Of a stretch of DNA of 12,965 bases, positions 5,178-12,118 are shown in pieces (the stretch's first letter is position 1; the number at the start of each line of letters is the position of its first letter). Under the pieces are notes generated by a model that searched no databases, was not told the origin of the DNA, and saw nothing but the letters and a program-made list of their open reading frames with translations. The DNA comes from SKPT01 sp040905445. Lineage in GTDB: Bacteria; Planctomycetota; Phycisphaerae; Phycisphaerales; Phycisphaeraceae. Position numbers and translations under genes: made by a program. Where the stretch lies: NCBI GenBank assembly GCA_040905445.1, contig JBBDRN010000004.1, positions 1 through 12,965 on the forward strand, read 5' to 3'.

Positions 5178-5972
5178 TCAGGAGCGCGGAGGGGAGGCGG
5201 GCGTGGCGGGGGGGTCGATGTCGTTGTCCTGCTGGCCCGTCATGAACATCACCATGAGAACCCAGAGACAGAGGACGACGTTCTGCATGGGCAACTGGAG
5301 GACGGTCGGCAGCATGTAGATGAGCATCACGGCCGGGATCCAGACCAGCCAGTTCGGGATGACGACGGGCAGGACGAGGCGGAGGTACCAGCCGCGGCGA
5401 AGGTGCTGCCGCATGCGCGAAATGGAGAAGCCCGTCTGGGCGACGAGCAGGCCGAGCACGAGCGTCGGGCCGCCCCAGAGGGCGACGTAGATGAACTGGT
5501 CGAAGGCGGTCTTGCTCGTGAGCGTGGCGAGGTCGCGTCCGCTGCCGAACAGCCAGGCCTGGAAGCCATAGAGCAGGTCGATCTCGACGCCCTTGATGGC
5601 CCAGAAGGCGAGCAGGTAGCCGAGGTAGACGGGCGACCAGCGCTTCGGCGCGTCGCCACGCTGCAAGGCCTGCATGAGGTAGGGAATCAGGCCGGCGAAG
5701 ACGGCGGTGGAGATCATCGGGTAGATGAAGCCCAACGCGTTGCGCCAGGCAGTGATGCGCTCGAAGTAGGGCAAGGCCGCGGGCCAGAGGTAGTAGCTGG
5801 CGACGATCGCCGACCCGATGAGCCAGAGGAGGATGGCCGGCAGGGCGTTGGCGCGCGCCGCGGCCAGCCCCAGCGCGAGCACGTGCCGCGTCGGCGCCGC
5901 GGTCATCGGAACCGGCGCGGTTGCGGGCGCGGTGGCGGGGTGGGCGGGGTTGGTGGCGGGGGAGTCGTTCAT
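5178..5972 (-). CDS. Six-helix integral membrane protein, Mpv17/PMP22-like
   Basis: A 264-residue protein with a Pro/Ala/Thr-rich N-terminal tail and about six hydrophobic segments (roughly residues 44-62, 79-102, 115-135, 158-180, 197-222, 228-246). The C-terminal half has features I associate with the eukaryotic Mpv17/PMP22 family: the K...FDQF segment (DQ at 158-159), then VIPNWLVWIP (NW at 207-208) and a final helix with a conserved-looking Trp. Mpv17-type proteins are small channel-like proteins of organelle membranes; bacterial function is not established. The ATG at 5972 is preferred. An alternative ATG at 5990 overlaps a TACAAT promoter-like box, and neither has a clear ribosome binding site. 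The short C-terminal tail is Asp/Pro-rich. It stands alone, divergent from the DUF892 gene. The membrane topology is much surer than the family. Confidence 0.75.
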   Translation of the reverse strand: MNDSPATNPAHPATAPATAPVPMTAAPTRHVLALGLAAARANALPAILLWLIGSAIVASYYLWPAALPYFERITAWRNALGFIYPMISTAVFAGLIPYLMQALQRGDAPKRWSPVYLGYLLAFWAIKGVEIDLLYGFQAWLFGSGRDLATLTSKTAFDQFIYVALWGGPTLVLGLLVAQTGFSISRMRQHLRRGWYLRLVLPVVIPNWLVWIPAVMLIYMLPTVLQLPMQNVVLCLWVLMVMFMTGQQDNDIDPPATPASPPRS

Positions 5973-6149
5973 GCGCGGGGGGAGCGGCATTGTAGCGGCT
6001 GCGGGCGATGAAGCCCACGGTCGCGAAACGCCGCGCCCGCCGCTGCCGCGACGTTTGGGGGAATCACCGTTTGGCCCGTGCTGCCGACCGCGTCTAGTGT
6101 CACTTCGGGTCCGTAATTTCCCGACGTTCCGGAGCACAGGAGCACCGAC

Positions 6150-6638
6150 ATGACGCGCAAGGACATGCTGATCAGTTGGCTGAACGACGCCTATGCGACC
6201 GAGCAGAGCCTCATCAACGTGCTGGAGAAGCACGCCGAGCACGCCAAGGGTCACACCGAGATCAAGAAGCGCTACGACGCGCACCTCGCCCAGACGCGCA
6301 AGCACGCGGAGATGGTCGAGCAGTGCCTGCAGAACCTGGGCAGCGACGCGTCATCCGGCAAGAAGGTGCTGGGCAAGATGACCGGCTGGATGCAGGGGCT
6401 CAGCTCCGCACCGGCGGGCGACACGCTGGTCAAGGACGCCTTGGCGGACTACTCGATGGAGCACTTCGAGATCGCCTCCTACCGCGGGCTGATCGTCGGC
6501 GCCGAGGAGGCGGGCGAGTCGGAGGTGGCCGAAACCTGTCGCCAGATCCTCGCCGAGGAGGAGGAGATGGCCGCGTTCCTGGAACAGCAGATCCCGCGGA
6601 TCACGCAGTCGGAGCTGTCGCGGCAGACCGAGAGCTGA
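6150..6638 (+). CDS. DUF892 ferritin-like stress protein (YciE/YciF family)
   Basis: A 162-residue, four-helix-bundle protein of the YciE/YciF (DUF892) family, usually about 160-170 residues and usually tied to osmotic, oxidative or general stress. Helix 1 carries NDAYATEQSLINVLEKHAEHA. Helix 2 has HLAQTRKHAEMVEQCL with its E/H metal-site spacing. Helix 3 has DYSMEHFEIASYRGLIVGAEEAG. Helix 4 has ILAEEEEMAAFLEQQIP. These acidic and histidine residues are positioned as in di-iron ferritin-like sites. No signal or membrane segment is present. AGGAG lies 7 bases before the ATG, and a strong intrinsic terminator follows at 6681-6715, so it is probably monocistronic. A weak promoter candidate (TTGGCC-N16-TCTAGT, 6071-6098) lies upstream. 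The biochemical role of the family is not settled. Confidence 0.9.
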   Translation: MTRKDMLISWLNDAYATEQSLINVLEKHAEHAKGHTEIKKRYDAHLAQTRKHAEMVEQCLQNLGSDASSGKKVLGKMTGWMQGLSSAPAGDTLVKDALADYSMEHFEIASYRGLIVGAEEAGESEVAETCRQILAEEEEMAAFLEQQIPRITQSELSRQTES

Positions 6639-6680
6639 CCGGGGCGCCCGCAGGGCGAATTCAGTGGATGACGCGTGTGC

Positions 6681-6715
6681 GCCGGGGCCGGTCCTGGCTG
6701 GCCCCGGCTTCTTTT
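6681..6715 (+). terminator. Intrinsic terminator of the DUF892 gene
   Basis: GCCGGGGCC (6681-6689) and GGCCCCGGC (6700-6708) form a perfect 9-base-pair stem with a 10-base loop, followed by TTCTTTT. It lies 43 bases after the DUF892 stop codon on the same strand. Confidence 0.85.
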
Positions 6716-6759
6716 CGCGCCCGAAGGCGCCTTGGCCCGGCCGGTGCGGGTTGTAGCGC

Positions 6760-6989
6760 CGGTGTCCGCAACGTGGGCAAGCGAAGCCTCAGCCCCGCAG
6801 GGGCTGTGGGTTGTAGCCACGGGTGGAGCGCAGCGGAACCCGTGGAAAATGGTGCCAACCATCCCGCCCCGGAGGGGCGGAGGGAGCCGCCTCTGCCCCT
6901 GCCGGGGCAGCAATCATCCGGAGACCTTCACACCACGGGTTCCGCTGCGCTCCACCCGTGGCTACAGGCCGATGGCCCCCTTCGGGGCT
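6760..6989. repeat. Composite palindromic repeat, copy A (inverted dimer)
   Basis: This block is a chain of hairpins. In order: CGGTGTCCGCAAC (6760-6772), AGCCCC-hairpin (6791-6805), a 32-base unit beginning TAGCCACGGGT (6814-6845), CCGCCCC/GGGGCGG hairpin (6864-6880), CTGCCCC/GGGGCAG hairpin (6893-6910), an exact inverted copy of the 32-base unit (6933-6964, 32 of 32 matches), and a GGCCCC-TTC-GGGGCT hairpin (6974-6989). The whole is a roughly 200-base imperfect palindrome between the convergent DUF892 and membrane-protein genes. Similar repeats are, from memory, common in planctomycete and related genomes. No protein-coding gene is supported in 6639-7154. Confidence 0.85.
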
Positions 6990-7091
6990 GCAATGAAGGA
7001 CCGACAGGACGGGGGCGTTCTCCGCGATTCCGGGTGCGTCTACTTGCGTTGGGACGGGGGGTTGCGCTACACCTCACTCTGCGTGGCGCGC

Positions 7092-7124
7092 AAAAACGCC
7101 CCTGCCTCCGAGGAGGCAGGGGCG
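7092..7124 (-). terminator. Intrinsic terminator of the four-helix membrane protein gene
   Basis: CGCCCCTGCCTC (7097-7108), loop CGAG, GAGGCAGGGGCG (7113-7124) form a perfect 12-base-pair stem. On the minus strand it is followed by TTTTT (7096-7092). It lies about 30 bases beyond the stop codon of the minus-strand gene at 7155. Confidence 0.88.
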
Positions 7125-7154
7125 GGCGGTGGGTCGTCGTTTGGGGTGATCCGG

Positions 7155-7949
7155 TCAGGCGCGCAGGTGGGTGCGTGGCGCGTCCTGCGGGGCGCCGACG
7201 AGTCCGCCCACCGCCGCGGCGAGACCGCCGAGCAGCATGGCGACGAAGGACCAGATGCCGGCGTGGGCGACGGCTTCCTGGGCTTCCTCGGCGGTAGGGG
7301 CCTGGGCCTGGAACTGCTGGGCGGCCTGCTCAAGCTCCTGCTGGACCTCCTGGCCGTCCGCCTCCTGCATGAGCTGGTCCATCTGCTGCTGCGAGGGGTC
7401 GGGCGCGGCCTGTGCGGCGGAGGCGCCGACGTCCATGATCTGCAGCGCCCCGCCGGCGACGTTCCCCGCCGCCGTGGCGAGGAGGAACGCGCCGAGGACG
7501 CTGGCCAGACCCCAGGTCACGAGGCCGTGGAGCACGCCATCGAGGCGTTCGCGGGCGCCGGCGAGATACCCGGCGACCCATCCGCCGACGAAGAGGGCGA
7601 CCAGGCCGGCGACGATCCACCAGACGACGGCGCCGATCGCCAGGCCGGCGCCGGGGTCGGTCCCGGCGGCGAGCGCGCCGGCGCCGATGCCGATCCCGCC
7701 GAGGATCATTTGCACGACGAGGACGATGACGGTGCCGGCGAGGATCGCGCCCCAGGAGACGCGTCGCATGAAGCCGGGCGCGGCGACGTCGTGACGGTCC
7801 GGGCGTTCGGGCGGCGCGGTCGCGGCGACCTCGGCGTGGCCCGGGCGTGCGCCGGGGTGGTGCTCGCCGGCATAGGGGGCGGGCTGTCCGGGGTTGGGTT
7901 GATCCCGCCGGGGCTGGTCCGGCGACGGGCGATGCGGTTGCTCGGTCAT
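7155..7949 (-). CDS. Four-helix membrane protein of the 'RVSWGAILAG' (PhnA-like/YrzE-like) type
   Basis: A 264-residue inner-membrane protein. A Pro/His/Arg-rich, probably disordered cytoplasmic N terminus (residues 1-58) precedes RRVSWGAILAG and a Gly/Ala-rich pair of helices (66-92, 101-128). A third helix (137-165) follows the DGVLHGLVTW motif. A Gln/Glu/Ala-rich extramembrane segment (180-228) with coiled-coil character leads into a last helix (231-252). The RVSWGAILAG, GGWVAGYLAG and DGVLHGLVTWG signatures recall proteobacterial proteins often annotated PhnA-like or YrzE-like hypothetical, function unknown. The ATG is chosen because GAGGAGG lies 8 bases upstream. The gene is monocistronic, with its own terminator, and divergent from the MscS gene, so an envelope or osmotic stress role is a guess from context. 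Confidence 0.8.
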   Translation of the reverse strand: MTEQPHRPSPDQPRRDQPNPGQPAPYAGEHHPGARPGHAEVAATAPPERPDRHDVAAPGFMRRVSWGAILAGTVIVLVVQMILGGIGIGAGALAAGTDPGAGLAIGAVVWWIVAGLVALFVGGWVAGYLAGARERLDGVLHGLVTWGLASVLGAFLLATAAGNVAGGALQIMDVGASAAQAAPDPSQQQMDQLMQEADGQEVQQELEQAAQQFQAQAPTAEEAQEAVAHAGIWSFVAMLLGGLAAAVGGLVGAPQDAPRTHLRA

Positions 7950-8167
7950 GGCGTAAGCCTCCTCTTGAGCTGGGGTGCCGCCAGCCCCGGCCGTTGCGTG
8001 GCCGCTCCGGGCTTGGACTGCTGGGACCGTAGGTCGCCGCCGCGACGTCAAGCCAATGGGGAAATTTCTGCAAATCGCCTCAGCCGGCGACCGCCCAGGC
8101 GACGGTGTCGCCCCGATCCGCGCGTCGCCTGGAGCACCTGGATACAGTAACGCCCGTGATCCCGCTG
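7950..8167. other. Divergent intergenic region upstream of the MscS gene
   Basis: This 218-base gap separates the start codons of the four-helix membrane protein and the MscS channel. It includes the element ACCTGGATACAGTA (8136-8149), which matches 13 of 14 bases of the one upstream of the Ldh_2 gene. A TTGACG on the minus strand (8051-8046) has no matching -10 box. Confidence 0.5.
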
Positions 8168-9145
8168 ATGCTGGCAACACGATCGACGATCGAGCAGTTC
8201 GCCGACTACCTGCGCATCGACCGCGCGACGATGGGTCAGATGGTCGTGTCGGTGGCGATCGTCGTGGTCCTGCTGCTGGTGCGCGCGATCCTCGTGCACG
8301 TGATCGGGCGGCGCATCGGCGACGTCATGCGCCACTACCACTGGCGCCGCGGCGTCAACTACAGCACCGGGCTCCTGGCTGTGCTGCTCGTCGGCGCCGT
8401 CTGGGTCGAGGCGCTGGTGCAACTCACCGTCGTGCTGGGCGTGGCGGCGGCGGGCCTGACCATCGCCATGAAGGAGCCGCTGCTCAACCTCGCCGGCTGG
8501 ATCCACATCCTCATCTATCGCCCGTTCGACGTGGGTGACCGCATCGAGGTCAACGGCGTGACCGGCGATGTGATCGACATTCGCCCGTTCCAGACCTACC
8601 TGCTCGAGTGTGGCCGATGGGTCGAGGTAGACCAGTCCACCGGGCGGCGAATGCTCATCCCCAACATGCTCGTGTTCACCCACCCGCTGGCGAACTACAC
8701 GCGCGGCTTCGAATTCATCTGGGACGAGGTCAACGTGCGCGTCACCTTCGAAAGCGATTGGCGGCTGGCCAAGCGACTGCTCCAGGACGTCGGCCAGTCA
8801 CACGCGCGCGCGTTCTGCGAGGGCGCGCAGCACCAGCTCCGCCGCGCGGCGCGCGAGCACATGATCTTCTTTCAGAAGCTGACGCCGGTCGTGCACGTGA
8901 AGGTGGTCGAGTCGGGCGTGCAACTGACGCTGCGGTATCTCGCGCCGGTGCGTCGCCGCCGGCTGTGCATGCAGGAGGTCTGGGAGGCGATCCTGGACGC
9001 GTTCGCCGGGCAGGCGGACATCGCGTTCGCCTACTCGACGAGTCGGCTCTACGAGGGACCCGTCGGGGCGCCGGGCGAGCAGGGCCCGGCACCGATCCCC
9101 GCGCGCGACGCCGCTGGCGCCGACGCCGACGCCGGCCGGTGGTAG
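8168..9145 (+). CDS. MscS family mechanosensitive ion channel
   Basis: A 325-residue small-conductance mechanosensitive channel that would open under membrane tension to release solutes on hypo-osmotic shock. Three hydrophobic segments (about 23-45, 65-80 and 86-105) lead into the Gly/Ala-rich pore helix TVVLGVAAAGLTIAMKEPLL. The MscS beta domain follows: RPFDVGDRIEVNGVTGDVID, then STGRRMLIPNMLVF. A C-terminal alpha/beta domain and an Ala/Gly/Pro tail complete it. The start is uncertain. ATG 8168 is taken because upstream frames (GTG 8156, GTG 8105) add only unstructured residues. No strong ribosome binding site is visible for any of them. It is convergent with the ABC exporter, with a palindromic repeat between them. 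In context with the DUF892 protein, osmotic-stress physiology is plausible. Confidence 0.88.
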   Translation: MLATRSTIEQFADYLRIDRATMGQMVVSVAIVVVLLLVRAILVHVIGRRIGDVMRHYHWRRGVNYSTGLLAVLLVGAVWVEALVQLTVVLGVAAAGLTIAMKEPLLNLAGWIHILIYRPFDVGDRIEVNGVTGDVIDIRPFQTYLLECGRWVEVDQSTGRRMLIPNMLVFTHPLANYTRGFEFIWDEVNVRVTFESDWRLAKRLLQDVGQSHARAFCEGAQHQLRRAAREHMIFFQKLTPVVHVKVVESGVQLTLRYLAPVRRRRLCMQEVWEAILDAFAGQADIAFAYSTSRLYEGPVGAPGEQGPAPIPARDAAGADADAGRW

Positions 9146-9211
9146 CACCGCAAATCAAAGGTTCATCCGCGATTTCCGGGGACGATCAACACGGGGACGT
9201 CGGCACTCGTC

Positions 9212-9366
9212 CCGCCCCGGCCGGGGCGGAGGCAACTCCCGCTGCCCCTGCCGGGGCAGGAAGATTCCCCGTCCCCGCGTTCCACGGGTTCTGATGCGCT
9301 CCACCCGTGGCTACAACCCGCAGCCCGTGCGGGGCTGAAGTCTGGCGCCGGCGGTTGCGAACACCG
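9212..9366. repeat. Composite palindromic repeat, copy B (half unit)
   Basis: The elements match copy A in the same relative order when read on the minus strand: GTTGCG-type end (9354-9366, 12 of 13 matches), AGCCCC hairpin (9322-9336), 32-base unit (9282-9313, 30 of 32 matches to copy A), CTGCCCC/GGGGCAG hairpin (9242-9259) and the perfect palindrome CCGCCCCGGCCGGGGCGG (9212-9229). It corresponds to half of copy A and also lies between convergent genes. Confidence 0.85.
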
Positions 9367-9394
9367 TGGTCAAGGTCGCGTAAGATCTTTGAAT

Positions 9395-9492
9395 AACCAC
9401 GAAGCAGCGAAGAACGCGGAGGGCGCGAAGGGATGCGATTTGCGTAACTTCTGTTTTTTCGCGCACTTCGCTTGCTGCGCCTCTTCGCGGTT
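9395..9492. repeat. CACGAAG-type repeat with imperfect inverted ends
   Basis: The block opens with AACCACGAAGCAGCGAAG and closes with CTTGCTGCGCCTCTTCGCGGTT. The outermost ten bases are inverted repeats with one mismatch (AACC[A/G]CGAAG). The inner part is built from degenerate GCGAAG/CTTCGC words around a T6 run. It looks like a non-coding dispersed element. Confidence 0.55.
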
Positions 9493-9623
9493 CAATGATG
9501 AGTTCGTTCCGGGGCGCTGCACCTGCTTCCGACCAGCCCCGTGACCCACATTCGGTCGCGGGCCAACCGCGGACGTGGCGATGCGCACGCCCGTCCGGCC
9601 ACCCTGGGACCGCGACCCAGGCT

Positions 9624-11387
9624 TTATGCCACACCGGTGCCCTGCTGCAGGGTGTACATCCGCTCATACCACCCGCCGGTGCTCATCAGCTCGTCGTGGC
9701 TGCCGCGCTGCGTGATGCGGCCGTCTTCGATGACGACGATCAGGTCGGCGTCGCGCACCATCGACAAGCGGTGAGAGACGATCAGCGCGGTGCGGCCGGC
9801 AAGGACGTGCTGGATCGCCTGCTGAATGATGCTCTCGCTCTCGGGCTCGACGGCCGCGGTGGGCTCGTCGAGCAGCAATATCGCAGGGTCGGCGAGAAAG
9901 GCGCGGGCGATGCAGATGCGCTGCTTCTGCCCGCCCGAGAGCTTGACCCCGCGCTCCCCGACGCGCGTGTCGTAGCCGCTGGGCATGGCTTCGATGAAGT
10001 CGTGGGCGTTGGCCTGGCGCGCGGCCTCCTGGATCTCGGCGTCGGTCGCCTCGGGCTTCACGTAACGGATATTCTCGCGGATCGTGTCGTCGAACAGGAA
10101 AGGCTCCTGCGTGACGATCGCGAACTGCTCGCGCAGGGAGCGCTGCGTCAGGTCGCGCACGTCGTGCCCATCGAGCCACACGCCCCCGGCCTGCGGGTCG
10201 TAGAGGCGCAGCGTCAGGGCTAGCAGCGTGCTCTTGCCCGCGCCCGACGGGCCGACGATCGCAACCTGCTGACCCGGCGCGGCGTCGAAGGTGATACCGC
10301 CGAGCGTCCCCTCGCGCTCGTTGTACGCGAAGTCGACGTTGTCGAAGTGGATGTGGCCGGCGGCGCGGTCGAGGGTCAGGGCGCCCGGCTTGTCCTCGAT
10401 CTCGAGCGGCTCGTCGAGCAGCTCGAAGACGCGCGTCGCGGCGGCGACGGCGCGCAGGAGCATCTCGTTGATCTGCGCGAGCGTGTGCACGGGGGAAAAG
10501 AGCTGCCACCAGTAGCCGCGGTAGGCGATGAGGCCGCCGACGGTGAACTGGCCTCGGAGCACGAAGTAGCCACCGAGGCCGATCATCGCGACGTTGGAGA
10601 GGAAGCCGATGGTGAAGATGGATGGCTGGTAGATCGCGCGGGCGATCAGAGCGTGGATGGAGGTGCGATAGTAGGCGTTGTTGTGCACCTCGAAGCGGGC
10701 GGCTTCCTGGTCTTCGCGGGCGAAGGCCTTGATGACGAGGATGCCGGTGATGTTCTCCTGGAGCTTGCCCGACAGTTCACCGAGGCGGTCGCGGACGCGG
10801 CGGTAGAGGCCCTTGACGCGCCGGTTGAAGACGTAGATGACGATGGCGACGGCGAACAGCGGCACGAGCGTGATGAGCCCGACGACCCACTGGAGCCAGA
10901 TGATGATGCCGGCCACCGCGACGAACTGGATGAAGTTGGAGACGATCTCGTCGGTGCCGCGCAGGGCGACCTGCTCGAGCGCGTCGATGTCGGCGACGGT
11001 GCGCGACATGAGGTCGCCCGTGCTGTGGCCATGGAAGAAGGGCAGGGCGTGGAGCTGGATCTGGCGGTAGACGCGGGCGCGCAGGTCGCGGACGAAGCGC
11101 TGCCCCGCGACGCCCAGGATAAAGCTGCGGACGGCGTTGACCAGCACGCCGAACATGTGCACGCCGAACATGACGGCGACGGCATAGAAGAGGAGCCAGC
11201 CGCGGCTGCCGTGGGCGAACTCGAGCCAGCGCGGCTCCTCGGCGACGAGGATCTCGTCGACAACGAACATCCACACCAGCGGGTGGAACAGCGTCGCCGG
11301 CATGCCCACGAGCAGGCAGGCACCGGCGAGGCTCAGCAGCGGCCAGTAAGGCAGCAGGTAACGCAGCAGGCGGACAAAGTCCTTCAT
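9624..11387 (-). CDS. Type I ABC exporter half-transporter (ABC transporter ATP-binding/permease)
   Basis: A 587-residue fused permease-ATPase of the MsbA/LmrA-like class, which works as a dimer in the inner membrane to export lipids, peptides or drugs. The N-terminal half has six hydrophobic helices and the coupling-helix region STGDLMSRTVADIDALEQ. The ATPase half shows Walker A GPSGAGKS (379-386), Q-loop TQEPFLFDD (Gln427), signature LSGGQ (483-487), Walker B ILLLD (503-507) with catalytic Glu508, and switch SHR (538-540). The D-loop reads AAVE where SALD is usual, a small departure. GAGG lies 5 bases before the ATG. Half-transporter length suggests a homodimer. It is divergent from the Fur-family gene, so metal-linked regulation is possible. 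The substrate cannot be named. Confidence 0.93.
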   Translation of the reverse strand: MKDFVRLLRYLLPYWPLLSLAGACLLVGMPATLFHPLVWMFVVDEILVAEEPRWLEFAHGSRGWLLFYAVAVMFGVHMFGVLVNAVRSFILGVAGQRFVRDLRARVYRQIQLHALPFFHGHSTGDLMSRTVADIDALEQVALRGTDEIVSNFIQFVAVAGIIIWLQWVVGLITLVPLFAVAIVIYVFNRRVKGLYRRVRDRLGELSGKLQENITGILVIKAFAREDQEAARFEVHNNAYYRTSIHALIARAIYQPSIFTIGFLSNVAMIGLGGYFVLRGQFTVGGLIAYRGYWWQLFSPVHTLAQINEMLLRAVAAATRVFELLDEPLEIEDKPGALTLDRAAGHIHFDNVDFAYNEREGTLGGITFDAAPGQQVAIVGPSGAGKSTLLALTLRLYDPQAGGVWLDGHDVRDLTQRSLREQFAIVTQEPFLFDDTIRENIRYVKPEATDAEIQEAARQANAHDFIEAMPSGYDTRVGERGVKLSGGQKQRICIARAFLADPAILLLDEPTAAVEPESESIIQQAIQHVLAGRTALIVSHRLSMVRDADLIVVIEDGRITQRGSHDELMSTGGWYERMYTLQQGTGVA

Positions 11388-11603
11388 GGAATCCTCGGCT
11401 GGCCATGATCGTCGGGCGCGGCGGATATGTCACGTCGCCGTTGCTCGCGGGGGACATGTCCGAACCCCCGGCCGGCGGAAGGCGACGCTGCTCCCGCCCC
11501 CCCCTCCCTGAAGGAAGGGGGGATCGGAAGGCGGGGCTGGATGGATGATGCGGATGCTCGTACCATGAAAGGGGTTGTGGAACAGGAGCGGAGGTGACCA
11601 GCC
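11388..11603. other. Divergent region between the ABC exporter and the Fur-family gene
   Basis: This 216-base region contains the palindrome GGACATGTCC (11452-11461) and a C-run/G-run hairpin (11499-11508 with 11513-11522, loop TGAA, one mismatch). GGAGGTGA (11590-11597) is the ribosome binding site of the Fur-family gene. I do not see a canonical Fur box or a consensus promoter. Confidence 0.5.
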
Positions 11604-12080
11604 GTGGTTCGGGACCGTACGGAATCGTTGTTTGCTGCCGCCGGGCTCCGCTGCACGCGGCAGCGCAAGGCGGTGTACGAGGCTCTCGCCGGCTCGTGCG
11701 ACCACCCCACCGCCGACGAGCTGCACCGCTCGGTCGTGCGGGAGCACGCGGGGATGAGCCTGGCGACGGTCTACAACACGCTGGAAGCCATCTGCCGCGC
11801 CGGCATGGCCCGCAAGCTCGCCGGCGCCGGCGCCAACGGGTCCGCCCGGTACGACGCCGGCCGGACGGAGCACCTGCACCTGCGTTGTCGGACGACGGGG
11901 GACGTCGCCGACGCTCCGGCCGACCTGAGCGAGCAGGTCGTCGCCACCGTGCCGCGGGAGGTGCTCGACCAGATCGAGCAGCGCACGGGGTTCAAGATTC
12001 ACCAGCTCAACATCGAGTTGATCGGGGAGTATCGGGCTGCCCGCACGCCGCCCGGTGCACGCCGGCGACCGGGGGCGTGA
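11604..12080 (+). CDS. Fur family transcriptional regulator lacking structural zinc cysteines
   Basis: A 158-residue metalloregulator of the Fur/PerR/Zur family, which binds DNA as a dimer in response to a metal or peroxide. The N-terminal winged helix is clear: AGLRCTRQRKAVYEAL, HPTADELH (34-41) and SLATVYNTLEA (52-62). The dimerisation domain keeps HLHL (90-93) and His133 in GFKIHQLNIEL, consistent with a sensory metal site. The CxxC pairs that hold structural zinc in most members are not present: only Cys95 remains after HLHLR, and the usual C-terminal GxCxxC is GEYRAA. The tail is Arg/Pro-rich. The GTG start is supported by a perfect GGAGGTGA ribosome binding site 6 bases upstream. Being divergent from the ABC exporter makes that gene a possible target. 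Which metal or signal it senses is open. Confidence 0.9.
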   Translation: MVRDRTESLFAAAGLRCTRQRKAVYEALAGSCDHPTADELHRSVVREHAGMSLATVYNTLEAICRAGMARKLAGAGANGSARYDAGRTEHLHLRCRTTGDVADAPADLSEQVVATVPREVLDQIEQRTGFKIHQLNIELIGEYRAARTPPGARRRPGA

Positions 12081-12118
12081 CGCGGGAGGGGGCGGGGGAT
12101 GGCGAGGGGATGGCGGGG

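Larger units (their letters stand above)
9146..9623. other. 478-base intergenic region made of repeats
   Basis: No gene is supported here. The left part (9212-9366) is composite repeat copy B. The middle (9395-9492) is a CACGAAG-type repeat with imperfect inverted ends. The remainder up to the ABC exporter stop codon shows nothing recognisable. A minus-strand open frame through the repeats is an artefact of the GC-rich palindromes. Confidence 0.6.

Noticed and set aside
5156..5183. Direct repeat GGATCAGGA (5156-5164 and 5175-5183)
   Set aside because: It is a 9-base repeat at the end of the Mpv17-like gene with no further structure, too short to interpret.
5973..6305. Upstream extension of the Mpv17-like frame to 375 residues
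   Set aside because: It would run back across the start of the divergent DUF892 gene and its upstream region, and the extra residues look random.
6760..6989. CRISPR array
   Set aside because: The repeated units are inverted and not regularly spaced direct repeats, with no uniform spacers and no cas gene nearby.
8046..8051. TTGACG on the minus strand as a promoter for the four-helix membrane protein
   Set aside because: There is no acceptable -10 box at 16-18 bases; the nearest TACGGT is only 14 bases away.
9311..9667. Minus-strand open frame of about 118 codons in the repeat-filled gap
   Set aside because: It is translated from the CACGAAG-type and composite repeats, overlaps the ABC exporter end and has no ribosome binding site.
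11499..11522. C-run/G-run hairpin as a terminator
   Set aside because: It has no T-tract on either strand and lies between two divergent start codons, where a terminator has no upstream gene to end.
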